A stretch of 9,405 nucleotides of DNA, taken from the NCBI GenBank assembly GCA_018268695.1, contig JAFDWD010000367.1, positions 1 to 9,405 of the forward strand, in the 5' to 3' direction. The position numbers and the translations under genes were made by a program. Below are positions 1 to 6,995 of the stretch, piece by piece; positions within the stretch are counted from its first letter, which is position 1; each line of letters begins with the position of its first letter. The stretch is from Actinomycetota bacterium (GTDB taxonomy: Bacteria > Actinomycetota > Thermoleophilia > Solirubrobacterales > 70-9). The notes beneath the pieces were generated by a model. It worked only from the letters and a program-made list of their open reading frames with translations. It did not search any database and was not told the origin of the DNA.

Positions 1-857
1 AAGTCGATCGCGGCTTCGACCGCGGCGGCGCCGACGGCCGTCTTCTGCGCGCCCTGCGGTCCTTCCAGTTCGGCAGGGGCCAGGTTCACGACTTCGGCGC
101 CGGCCGGCGGCGAGATTTCGAAGGTCGAGGCCGGGACGGCTTCGAAGGAGACCCCGGCCGCCTCCAGTTCGAGCACCGGCGAGGAGCTTTCTCTGGAGTA
201 GACCGCGCCACGCAGCGGGATGCCGTTGGCGGCGTCCCAGGCGAGCTCGACCCGGCCGAGCAGGCCGCCGTCGTGACTCGGTGCCGCCTGCACGGTGTAG
301 GTGGCGCGGCCGGCGACGTCGGATGGCGTCGCGCCGCTCAGTTCGACGTTCTTCCCGGCCTTGTCGATCCCCTTCTGGATTTCGGCGACCGAGGGAACTT
401 CCCCCGCCGCGCCGTCGCCCGATTCGCCCTTCCCTTCTTCCGGCAGCATCCCTTCGTAGACGGTTTCCGAGGTCCCGTCATAGATCTGGAAATGACGCCC
501 TTCGACCAGCACCTGGCTGTCGTTGCCGCCTGATTCGGCCTGCAGCTCCAGACGCAGCTTGCCGCCTTCGGAAGGAGTCGCCCAGAGGCGACCGGTGGCT
601 CCGGCGAGAAGCGGGTCTTTGCCTTCCAGGCTCGAGGCGTCGATCAGGTTGTTGGTGAAGTGGATTTCAGCGCTGATGCCGGGCACAGCCGGCGCTTCCA
701 GCGCGTCGTGGACAGCGGCGGCCAGCGGTTTCGCGGGCGGCTTCGGGCCGCCGCCGGAGGTCGCCAGGGCGACGGTGGTGCCGCCGATCGCCAGGACCAA
801 CGCGAGAGCGCAGATCGCGAGAAGACGGCGGGTCGAGATGCGGCGAAGAAAAGTCAA
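1..857 (-). CDS. LolA/RseB-like secreted or membrane-anchored protein, C-terminus cut by window edge
   Basis: The frame is open from a TTG at 857-855 to the left edge, giving 285 complete codons with no stop. The TTG is the best start: AGGAGG lies 5 bases upstream (863-868), and the first in-frame ATG is far inside the protein. The product begins with a basic stretch (FLRRISTRRL), then one hydrophobic segment at about residues 12-32, so it is an uncleaved anchor or a signal peptide. The remainder is an acidic, soluble, beta-rich-looking domain. It includes GRLWATPSEGGKLRLELQ, a GRHFQIYDG element, GRATYTVQA, and late on FEISPPAGAEVVNL. This order resembles the half-barrel fold of LolA, RseB and LppX-type proteins, and the PPAGA ending is common in actinobacterial LolA-like proteins. 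Actinobacteria of this kind lack a classical Lol system, so the role may be lipid or lipoprotein binding or envelope-stress sensing. This is inference. The family call is made by eye and is moderately secure; the function is open. It is divergent from the glycosyltransferase at 970. Confidence 0.75.
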   Translation of the reverse strand, partial: MTFLRRISTRRLLAICALALVLAIGGTTVALATSGGGPKPPAKPLAAAVHDALEAPAVPGISAEIHFTNNLIDASSLEGKDPLLAGATGRLWATPSEGGKLRLELQAESGGNDSQVLVEGRHFQIYDGTSETVYEGMLPEEGKGESGDGAAGEVPSVAEIQKGIDKAGKNVELSGATPSDVAGRATYTVQAAPSHDGGLLGRVELAWDAANGIPLRGAVYSRESSSPVLELEAAGVSFEAVPASTFEISPPAGAEVVNLAPAELEGPQGAQKTAVGAAAVEAAID

Positions 858-969
858 AGCGGCCTCCTGTGAAGCTTCGGGACCGTTCCAGCCTAGGCGG
901 ACTCTCTGAAAGAACTCTGACAGTCGATTTTCCAACGATGGCTTAAGCGAGTCGCCAGAAGATCGAGGG
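858..969. promoter_or_regulatory. Divergent intergenic region with an 11-base-period direct repeat
   Basis: This 112-base spacer must hold the promoters of both the LolA-like gene (leftward) and the GT39-like gene (rightward). CTCTGAAAG at 904-912 is repeated as CTCTGACAG at 915-923, with 8 of 9 bases identical and exactly one helical turn between copies. That arrangement is typical of sites bound by response regulators of the OmpR/PhoB family. I see no convincing -35/-10 pair, so promoter positions are not assigned. A weak AGAAG eight bases before the ATG at 970 may serve as the ribosome binding site of the rightward gene. Confidence 0.35.
863..868 (-). promoter_or_regulatory. Ribosome binding site fixing a TTG start
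   Basis: The minus strand reads AGGAGG here, 5 bases before the TTG at 857. It decides the start of the LolA-like gene, which has no ATG or GTG candidate near its N-terminus. Confidence 0.75.
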
Positions 970-2451
970 ATGGCGACAGCCCGCCGATACCTCTCCTCTC
1001 CCTCCCTGCTCGCGCTGATCGGGATCGTCTTGATCGGTGCAGGGTTGCGGTTCTCGACCCTGGGCCTGCAGAGCTACCGCTACGACGAGGCGGTCACCGT
1101 CGGCCGCGTCCTCCACGCCAACCTCACCACGACGCTTTCGGAGGTCTCGCGCAGCGAGTCGACGCCGCCGCTCTACTACCTCCTCGCCTGGGCCTGGTCG
1201 AAGGCGTTCGGCACCGGGGAACTCTGGATGCGCTCCATCTCGGCGCTGGCCGGGACGGCGTCGATCGTGGTCGTCTACCTCGGCGCGGTGTCGCTTCCCC
1301 TCCCTCGTCGCGCCGCCCTGATCGCCGCCGCCGCGGTCGCCGTCAGCCCGGTGCTGATCTGGTTCTCCCAGGACGCGCGCGCCTACGCCCTGGTCTTCCT
1401 CCTGTCGGCGCTCTCGTTCCTCTTCTTCGCCCGCGCGCGTCGCGGTGGCTCCTCCCGCGACCTCGTCTTGTGGGGCTTGGTCTCGGCACTCGCGCTCGCC
1501 ACCCACTACTTCGCCGGCTTCCTGATCGCGTCGGAGGCGGCGTTGCTCCTGCTGTCGGGCCCACGCCGTCGCCGGGTGGCCGTTGCCTGCATCCCGATCG
1601 TGGCGATGGCGATCGCGCTCGCACCGGTCGCGATCAAGCAGTCCGAACACGACCATGCGGCCTGGATCTCCAGCGCCCCGATCGGTGGGCGGCTCGAACG
1701 CGCCGCGGCGAAGCTGGTCGGCGGCGACAACGGCGCCGAGCACGGCTCTCGCCAGGGCGTCGCCATCCCCCTCGGCGTGCCGGCGGGACTGGCGCTGCTG
1801 GCGGCGGTGCTCCTGGTCTGGCGCGGGGACCCCGCCGAGCGACGAAGCGCCGGCGTCGCGGCGCTCGTCGGGGGCGGCGCGGTGGCCTTGGCGCTGCTCG
1901 CCGCCGCCCTCGGACACGACTACCTCGACGGGCGCAATCTCCTGCCGGCGTTCGTGCCCCTGCTGATCGCGATCGCCGCGGGTTTCGGCGCGAGGCGCGC
2001 GGGCCCGGTGGGACTCGCCGCGGCGGCGGCGTTCTGCCTCTGCTCCCTCTTCTTCACCCTGGAGATCGACCGGCTGCCACGACTGCAGCGCGAGAACCTC
2101 CGCAACGCCGCCGCCGTCGCCGGCCCGCTGCACGCGGGCAAGGCCTTGGTCACCCAGCGCTACACGGCGAACCAACCGCTGCGGTACTACCTCGGAGCCG
2201 AATTCGCCACCGGCACGCCGCCGCCGCTGCGGGAAATCGTCCTGGTCGGCTCCGCGGCCTCGGTCCGGCACGCCGGGCACCTGCTACCCCGGGCCTTCCG
2301 GCGGGTCGGCTCGCGGGCGGTCTCCTACGACTTCACCCTCGCCCGGTTCCGCGCCGCCCGCCCCGTGCCGGTGCCGCTCCGCCGCCTTGAGAACGCTGCG
2401 CTCGTCGGTGGCCCGCCGTCCGTCCTGGTCGCACCGGTTCGAGCGCGTTGA
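970..2451 (+). CDS. GT39-like (ArnT/PMT-type, GT-C fold) membrane glycosyltransferase
   Basis: This polytopic membrane protein of 493 residues has about ten hydrophobic segments. The first (about residues 11-28) is followed by an extracytoplasmic loop with YRYDEAVT; the acidic pair D39-E40 sits where GT39/ArnT-type enzymes carry their catalytic or metal-binding acidic residues. Further family marks are STPPLYYLLAWAW (64 onward), the FSQDARAYAL element (132-141) leading into a hydrophobic helix, and GHDYLDGRNLLPAFVPLL in the second half. Enzymes of this class transfer a sugar from a polyprenyl-phosphate donor to a lipid, glycan or protein acceptor on the outer face of the membrane. Donor and acceptor cannot be read from the sequence. 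The ATG at 970 is the only plausible early start, but its ribosome binding site is weak. The last 119 bases are also coding on the other strand. The region after residue about 460 (RFRAARPVPVPLRRLENAAL) is low in complexity and may not be conserved. Family call is firm; substrate is unknown. Confidence 0.85.
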   Translation: MATARRYLSSPSLLALIGIVLIGAGLRFSTLGLQSYRYDEAVTVGRVLHANLTTTLSEVSRSESTPPLYYLLAWAWSKAFGTGELWMRSISALAGTASIVVVYLGAVSLPLPRRAALIAAAAVAVSPVLIWFSQDARAYALVFLLSALSFLFFARARRGGSSRDLVLWGLVSALALATHYFAGFLIASEAALLLLSGPRRRRVAVACIPIVAMAIALAPVAIKQSEHDHAAWISSAPIGGRLERAAAKLVGGDNGAEHGSRQGVAIPLGVPAGLALLAAVLLVWRGDPAERRSAGVAALVGGGAVALALLAAALGHDYLDGRNLLPAFVPLLIAIAAGFGARRAGPVGLAAAAAFCLCSLFFTLEIDRLPRLQRENLRNAAAVAGPLHAGKALVTQRYTANQPLRYYLGAEFATGTPPPLREIVLVGSAASVRHAGHLLPRAFRRVGSRAVSYDFTLARFRAARPVPVPLRRLENAALVGGPPSVLVAPVRAR

Positions 2452-3694
2452 TGCTCGAGTAGCCGACCAGATAGATGCGACGACCGTCGGAGATCACCGG
2501 GGTGTAGGTGCCGGTCTTGTAGTGGAAGACCGGCTTGCCGGTGCGCATGTCGTAGCCGACCGTCGACCCGTGGGTGAACTCGGCGACGTAGACGATGTTG
2601 CCGATCGCCGAGAGCGAGCCGACCACCTGGCCGCCGGCCGATCGCGACCAGCGCGTTTCGCCGTCCTTCGCGTTCAAGGCGTAGACGTTGCCGTCGAAGG
2701 AGCCGATGTAGACGGTCGGCGGCGTGTCCTTCGTCGAGGCGACCGTGGGCCCGGAGTAGACGTAGCCGCCGGTCGAGTGGGTCCAGGCCAGTTCGCCGTC
2801 GGACTGGAGGAAGCTGTAGACGCGGCCGTCGTTGTTGCCGGCGTATACCCGCCCGAAGGCGACCGCCGGGGTCGAGTAGAACTCGCCGCCGCTGTAACCG
2901 GTCCCGAGCGATCCGGTCTGCCAGATCAGCTTGCCGTCGGCCGCTCGGACCGCGTTCATGTCGCCGCCGTAGTCACCCACGTAGAGCACCCCGTCGCGAT
3001 AGGCCGGCCCCGCCTTCACCGGCCCGCCGAGCTGCGTTTTCCAGCGGATGTTCCCGTTGACCGTGCTGAGCGAATACAGGTAGCCGTTTTCGCAGCCGAA
3101 GTAGACGCTGCTCCCGATCACCAGGGGCGAGGACTCGGCGCGGTTCGGCAGTGGGTGCTTCCAGATGACCTTGCCGGTCTTCGCGTCGAGCTTGACGATG
3201 TGCCCGGGCACCAGGTTGACGATGTAGAGGCGCCCTTTGGAGTAGGCCGGCGAGGAGGCGTTCAGGTGGCCGATGCGTCGTTCCCACCGGACCTTTCCGG
3301 TTTCGGCATCCAGCGCGAAGGCGTTGCCGTCGTTGTCGACGGCGTAGAGGCTCCCGTTCGCGTAGATCGGCGGGAACTCGAGGAGCGGTCGCCCGACGTA
3401 GTTCCAGATCAACTTGAAGGGAGGCTTGATCCCGCTCGCCGGCAGATAGCGGGTCCGGGCCGGGTTGAGGCCGAACATCGGCCAGTTCACCGTGCGCGGC
3501 TTACCGTGGACCGGCTTCGGGGGTTCCTTCGGAGGTTCGGGTTCGAAGTGCCTGATCGCGGCTTCGTTGTGGACGTCGGCCGGGCGCTTCAACACCTCGT
3601 AGCCGACGACCGCCCCGACCGCCGCCAGAACGACCACCGCGACGATCGCGATCGACACCCGAGGGTGGCTACGCCAGAAGCGCCGCAGGCGCAT
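2333..3694 (-). CDS. Membrane-anchored PQQ-like (BamB-type) eight-bladed beta-propeller protein
   Basis: The protein has 453 residues. It opens with a basic cytoplasmic tip (MRLRRFWRSHPR), one transmembrane helix at about 13-34, and a proline-rich spacer (FEPEPPKEPPKPVHGKP). An exported domain follows, built of PQQ-type repeats with the pattern VYxGxxDGxVYALDAxTGKxxW. I count seven full repeats, for example LYAVDNDGNAFALDAETGKVRW, VYFGCENGYLYSLS and VYIGSFDGNVYALNAKDGETRW. A last half-repeat (IYLVGYSSINAL) could be closed by the N-terminal FKLIWNYVG strand, giving eight blades. No dehydrogenase catalytic motifs are evident, so a binding or scaffold role is more likely than an enzyme. I chose the ATG at 3694 because GGAGGT precedes it by 4 bases; the upstream in-frame extension to 3757 lies inside the GT87 gene and is not needed. 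The gene overlaps that upstream gene by 26 bases, which implies co-translation. The final 30 or so residues are Arg/Gly-rich and antisense to the GT39-like gene. Confidence 0.87.
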   Translation of the reverse strand: MRLRRFWRSHPRVSIAIVAVVVLAAVGAVVGYEVLKRPADVHNEAAIRHFEPEPPKEPPKPVHGKPRTVNWPMFGLNPARTRYLPASGIKPPFKLIWNYVGRPLLEFPPIYANGSLYAVDNDGNAFALDAETGKVRWERRIGHLNASSPAYSKGRLYIVNLVPGHIVKLDAKTGKVIWKHPLPNRAESSPLVIGSSVYFGCENGYLYSLSTVNGNIRWKTQLGGPVKAGPAYRDGVLYVGDYGGDMNAVRAADGKLIWQTGSLGTGYSGGEFYSTPAVAFGRVYAGNNDGRVYSFLQSDGELAWTHSTGGYVYSGPTVASTKDTPPTVYIGSFDGNVYALNAKDGETRWSRSAGGQVVGSLSAIGNIVYVAEFTHGSTVGYDMRTGKPVFHYKTGTYTPVISDGRRIYLVGYSSINALEPVRPGRTAGHRRAQRSQGGGAAPARGGRRGTGRG

Positions 3695-4859
3695 CCCTAC
3701 CTCCACGGGAGAGGAACAGCGCGGTGCCGACCAGCACCGCGGCGCCACACCAAACATAGGCGTTCGCCGAGACGATGGCGCCGATCCCGATCGGCCCCCA
3801 GGTGGTCGGAAGCGCTGCCGCGGCGGAGAAGACGACGGCGGTAAGGAGGGCCGCGACCCCGATCGCGAGCGAGCGGCGGCGGCAGGCGCTCACGGTGAGG
3901 AGGACGAGCAGCGGGACCGCCCAGATCCAATGGTGGGTCCAGGAGATCGGCGACACGAGCAGCCCGGTGATGCCACAGCAGACCACCCCGGCCAGACGGT
4001 GACCGCGGCGATGGGCACGGACCGCGACGACGAGGCCGAAGGCCGCGGTGAGGGCCACCGCCGGGTACCACCAGACATGTCCTCCACCTGCCCGTGCGAT
4101 CACGCCTGCCAGCGACTGGTCGGCCAGGTTGATCGCGCTCCCGACCCGCCGCGACTGCATGAACACACCGCCTAGCCAGAAAGTCCCGGAGTCGGCCGGC
4201 AGCAGGATGAATCCGAGCAGGACGGTGAGGGCGAACGTGCCGGCCGCGACCGCGGCCGCCCGCGCCCGCCGCGTCGCCAGGAGATAGACGACGAAGATCA
4301 GCGGCGTCAGCTTGATCGCGGCCGCCAGCCCCACGCCGACCCCTTGCAGGGCGCCGCCATCCCGTCGTCGCAGCACGTCGGAGGCGACGAGGGCGGTGAC
4401 GATGAGGTCGGTCTCGCCGAGGTGGAAGGTGAGCACGACCGGCGCCAACACCAGGCCGCACGCCGCCACCGCGACCACCAGGTCGGGGCGCCGGCGAACG
4501 CCCGCGGCGCCGAGCGAGAGCGCCCCGAGCGCGACGAGAGCACAGACGCTGGCGGCGCTGATGACGACCTTGAGGTAGATCGCCCGCGATTCGCCGGCGA
4601 TCCCGAGCAGGGCCCCGTCGAGCGGCGGATAGGTGAAGTGGTAGGGGGCCGAGTGGGCATAGAGGGAGGCGCCACGCGCCACCTCGACCGCGGCCCAGTG
4701 GTAGACGCTGACGTCCCACAGCGGCCAGTGGGCCGCCGGTTCGGGAAGCCGCGACCATAGATAGGTGACCAGGGCCGCGACCCCACCGAGGGCCACGACC
4801 AGCCGGGCCCCGTCGACACCCGAGGCCGACACGCCACTCTGGAACCGACGGCGCCCCAC
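3669..4859 (-). CDS. GT87-type (DUF2029, PimE-like) polyprenyl-phosphosugar glycosyltransferase
   Basis: This integral membrane protein of 396 residues has about ten transmembrane segments, the first near residues 18-35. The first outer loop carries LWDVSVYHW, with D49 in the position of the conserved catalytic Asp of GT87 enzymes, followed by HFTYPP (74-79). Other family marks are GLAAAIKLTPLIFVVYLLATRR, the NLADQSLAGVIAR element, and LLVSPISWTHHWIW in a late helix pair. Characterised GT87 members such as mycobacterial PimE use polyprenyl-phosphomannose to add alpha-1,2-mannose to envelope glycolipids outside the membrane. The sugar and acceptor here are unknown. The GTG at 4859 is the first start after an in-frame TAA, but GGAGG sits only one base before it, too close for ideal use. 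A GTG at 4832 is an alternative. It is the first gene of a two-gene operon with the PQQ-like gene, and its stop lies inside that gene. Confidence 0.87.
   Translation of the reverse strand: MGRRRFQSGVSASGVDGARLVVALGGVAALVTYLWSRLPEPAAHWPLWDVSVYHWAAVEVARGASLYAHSAPYHFTYPPLDGALLGIAGESRAIYLKVVISAASVCALVALGALSLGAAGVRRRPDLVVAVAACGLVLAPVVLTFHLGETDLIVTALVASDVLRRRDGGALQGVGVGLAAAIKLTPLIFVVYLLATRRARAAAVAAGTFALTVLLGFILLPADSGTFWLGGVFMQSRRVGSAINLADQSLAGVIARAGGGHVWWYPAVALTAAFGLVVAVRAHRRGHRLAGVVCCGITGLLVSPISWTHHWIWAVPLLVLLTVSACRRRSLAIGVAALLTAVVFSAAAALPTTWGPIGIGAIVSANAYVWCGAAVLVGTALFLSRGGRDAPAALLA
3699..3704 (-). promoter_or_regulatory. Ribosome binding site inside the upstream GT87 gene
   Basis: GGAGGT on the minus strand lies 4 bases before the ATG at 3694 and within the last codons of the GT87 gene. 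It selects the shorter start of the PQQ-like gene and supports translational coupling of the pair. Confidence 0.7.
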
Positions 4860-4964
4860 CCCTCCAAGTTCACCCGGCCGCCCTTAACCGCCGATGAGTC
4901 TTGGTAGGCGCAGGCAAGCGAAACTCTCACCATCGATTAATCGTGACGGTCCAGGATTTCGCCC
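4860..4964. promoter_or_regulatory. Divergent intergenic region with a CGATTAATCG palindrome
   Basis: This 105-base spacer separates the GT87/PQQ-like operon (leftward) from the double-propeller gene (rightward), so promoters for both should lie here. The most striking element is the perfect 10-base palindrome CGATTAATCG at 4934-4943, placed in a locally AT-rich patch about 20 bases before the rightward ATG. It could be a small operator or part of a promoter. AGGA at 4953-4956, eight bases before the ATG at 4965, is a plausible ribosome binding site. I could not assign a confident -35/-10 pair for either direction. Confidence 0.35.
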
Positions 4965-6995
4965 ATGCGGTCGGCACCGGAGCCACGGCGACGCGGTGCG
5001 GGCGCGAGACCGAGCCGGAGCGTGCGTCGACGTCGGCTGCTGCTGCCGATCGGCGCCGTCGCGATCGTCGCCCTGATCGTGGGGATCGCGTCGGGCGGGG
5101 GCGGTGGTGGCACCGGGGGCGGCTCGTCCCGAAGCCCTCGGTATACCGAGACCCTGAGCGTCCAGAGTGCCCGTGCCCCGCTGTCGGCACCGGTCTCGGG
5201 CGAGTCGGCGGTCGGCGCCGGCGGGGGGCCCTTGATCATCGGCGGCCTGGACTCGAGCGAAACCTCGGTCGGCGGCGTCTTCCAGCTTCCGCCGAGCGGC
5301 GGGGGCCCACGCGAAGTCGGCGCGCTCACCGGCCCGCTCCACGATGCCGCCGCGGTGGCCCTCGGAGGGCAGGTCTTCGTGTTCGGCGGCGGCACGGAAA
5401 CGAGCACCGACGAGGTGCAGGCCCTGCCGATGAAGGGAGAGTCGATCGCTCCCGGCACCGCAGCGCGCGAAGTCGGCCGTCTGCCGACGGTGCGATCCGA
5501 CCTCAGCGCCGTGACCGTCGGCCACACGGCCTACGTGCTCGGCGGCTACGACGGCAACGAACCCCTTCCCTCCGTGCTGGCGACCACCGATGGCTCGCGC
5601 TTCCGCGAAGTCACCAAGCTCCCCGTCCCCGCGCGCTACCTCGCCGTGGCGACGCTCGGCGGCCGGATCTACGCCTTCGGCGGCGAGACCGGGACCGGTG
5701 CGGCAAGCGACGCGATCCAGGTGATCGACCCGCGGGCCGGCACGGCGCGGGTGATCGGCAGGCTGCCGGCCGCCGTCTACCACGCGAGCGCGGTGACGAT
5801 CGGCAACTCGATCTACGTCCTCGGCGGCGAGGCGAACGGGAAGGCGACCGGACGGATCTGGCGCTTCCGGCCGGGACACAAGGGCGTGGTGGGAGCCGGG
5901 GCCTTGCCCCAGCCGACCGCGGGGGCCGCCGCGGCGACCGTGGGCTCGACCAGCTACCTGATCGGGGGGACCGGCTCCGACGGGACGGCACTCGCCGACG
6001 TGGTCGAACTGACGATGCAGCGCACGAGGGTGCCGGAACCGGAGCCCGAATCGAGCACCGGCTCCGCGCCGTCCTGGCCGTTCGCCGGGCAGCTGATGAT
6101 CGCCGACCGCGGCAACGACCGCCTGCTGGTGGTCAACGCGAAGAAGAAGGTCCTCTGGCGCTTTCCGTCCAAGGAACACCCCGCCCCGCCCGGGGGCTTC
6201 TACTTCCCCGACGACGCCTTCTTCATCCACCGCGGCCACGCGATCATCTCCAACGAGGAGCAGAACGAGAGGATCGTCCAGCTCTCCTACCCGGGCGGCA
6301 AGCTGCTCTGGTCCTACGGTCACCCAGGCGTCACCGGTTCCGAACCGGGCTACCTGCACGAGCCCGACGACGCCTACCTGCTGAAGGACGGCAACGTCTC
6401 CGTCGCCGACGCGCAGAACTGCCGCGTCCTCATGATCTCACCGGCGAAGAAGGTACTCCAGGAAATCGGCAGTCCGGAAGCCTGCACGCACGAACCGCCG
6501 ACCTATCTCGGGTCGCCGAACGGCGACACGCCGCTCGCGAACGGCAACATCCTCGTCTCCGAGGTCAACGGCTCCTACATCGACGAAATCACGCCGCAGG
6601 GGAAGCTGATCTGGACGGTGCAGCTGCCGATCGAATACCCCTCCGACCCCCAGCAGCTCGGGCCCGACCGCTACCTCGTAGCCGACTACTCCAAGCCCGG
6701 GGGCATCTACGAATTCGACCGCGCCGGGAAGATCCTCTGGTCCTATGCGCCCGAATCCGGCAACGGGATGCTGAACCACCCGAGCCTCGCCGAGCGCCTG
6801 CCGAACGGCCTGATCGCGGCGAACGACGACTACCGCGACCGCGTCGTGATCATCGACCCGAAGACGAAGAAGATCGTCTGGCAGTACGGCGTCACCGGCA
6901 AGCGGGGCACCGGCCCCGACCACCTCAAGATCCCCGACGGCTTCGACCTCCTGGCGCCGAACGGAACCACCCCCACCCACCCGTTCACCGGCTAG
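4965..6995 (+). CDS. Membrane-anchored double beta-propeller protein: Kelch domain plus ASST/NHL-like domain
   Basis: The protein has 676 residues. A very basic N-terminus (to about residue 24) is followed by one transmembrane helix (about 25-43) and a Gly/Ser-rich linker. Residues about 65-352 hold six Kelch-type repeats marked by double glycines after a hydrophobic strand: LIIGGLD, VFVFGGGT, AYVLGGYD, IYAFGGET, IYVLGGEA and SYLIGGTG. A Pro/Glu linker (VPEPEPESSTG) leads to a second repeat domain at about 376-676. There the motifs are different: ADRGNDRLLVVN, KLLWSYGHPG, LKDGNVSVADAQNCRVL, LANGNILVSEVNG, ILWSYAPESG and IVWQYGVTG. This resembles arylsulfotransferase, NHL and PQQ-like propellers. 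The catalytic His/Arg set of true arylsulfotransferases is not evident, so I do not call it an enzyme. Orientation (basic tip inside) puts both propellers outside the membrane, probably for binding glycan, protein or ligand. It is divergent from the GT87/PQQ-like operon. Domain calls are secure; function is not. Confidence 0.87.
   Translation: MRSAPEPRRRGAGARPSRSVRRRRLLLPIGAVAIVALIVGIASGGGGGGTGGGSSRSPRYTETLSVQSARAPLSAPVSGESAVGAGGGPLIIGGLDSSETSVGGVFQLPPSGGGPREVGALTGPLHDAAAVALGGQVFVFGGGTETSTDEVQALPMKGESIAPGTAAREVGRLPTVRSDLSAVTVGHTAYVLGGYDGNEPLPSVLATTDGSRFREVTKLPVPARYLAVATLGGRIYAFGGETGTGAASDAIQVIDPRAGTARVIGRLPAAVYHASAVTIGNSIYVLGGEANGKATGRIWRFRPGHKGVVGAGALPQPTAGAAAATVGSTSYLIGGTGSDGTALADVVELTMQRTRVPEPEPESSTGSAPSWPFAGQLMIADRGNDRLLVVNAKKKVLWRFPSKEHPAPPGGFYFPDDAFFIHRGHAIISNEEQNERIVQLSYPGGKLLWSYGHPGVTGSEPGYLHEPDDAYLLKDGNVSVADAQNCRVLMISPAKKVLQEIGSPEACTHEPPTYLGSPNGDTPLANGNILVSEVNGSYIDEITPQGKLIWTVQLPIEYPSDPQQLGPDRYLVADYSKPGGIYEFDRAGKILWSYAPESGNGMLNHPSLAERLPNGLIAANDDYRDRVVIIDPKTKKIVWQYGVTGKRGTGPDHLKIPDGFDLLAPNGTTPTHPFTG

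Noticed and set aside
943..2280. 445-codon open frame antisense to the GT39-like gene
   Set aside because: The translation is rich in Arg, Gly, Asp and Gln with no fold or repeat, which is the usual antisense shadow of a GC-rich gene. The plus-strand protein has clear membrane helices and family motifs.
2387..3844. 485-codon open frame antisense to the PQQ-like gene
   Set aside because: It is a compositionally biased Arg/Asp/Val-rich product, and the opposite strand carries regular PQQ repeats. It also spans the junction of two real genes.
5091..5133. G-rich tract in the double-propeller gene as a possible phase-variable or slippage site
   Set aside because: The run is interrupted every few bases and encodes a Gly/Ser linker after the membrane helix. 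No homopolymer is long enough to suggest slippage.
4884..6359. 491-codon open frame antisense to the double-propeller gene
   Set aside because: It has biased composition and no recognisable domain, while the sense strand has six clear Kelch repeats.
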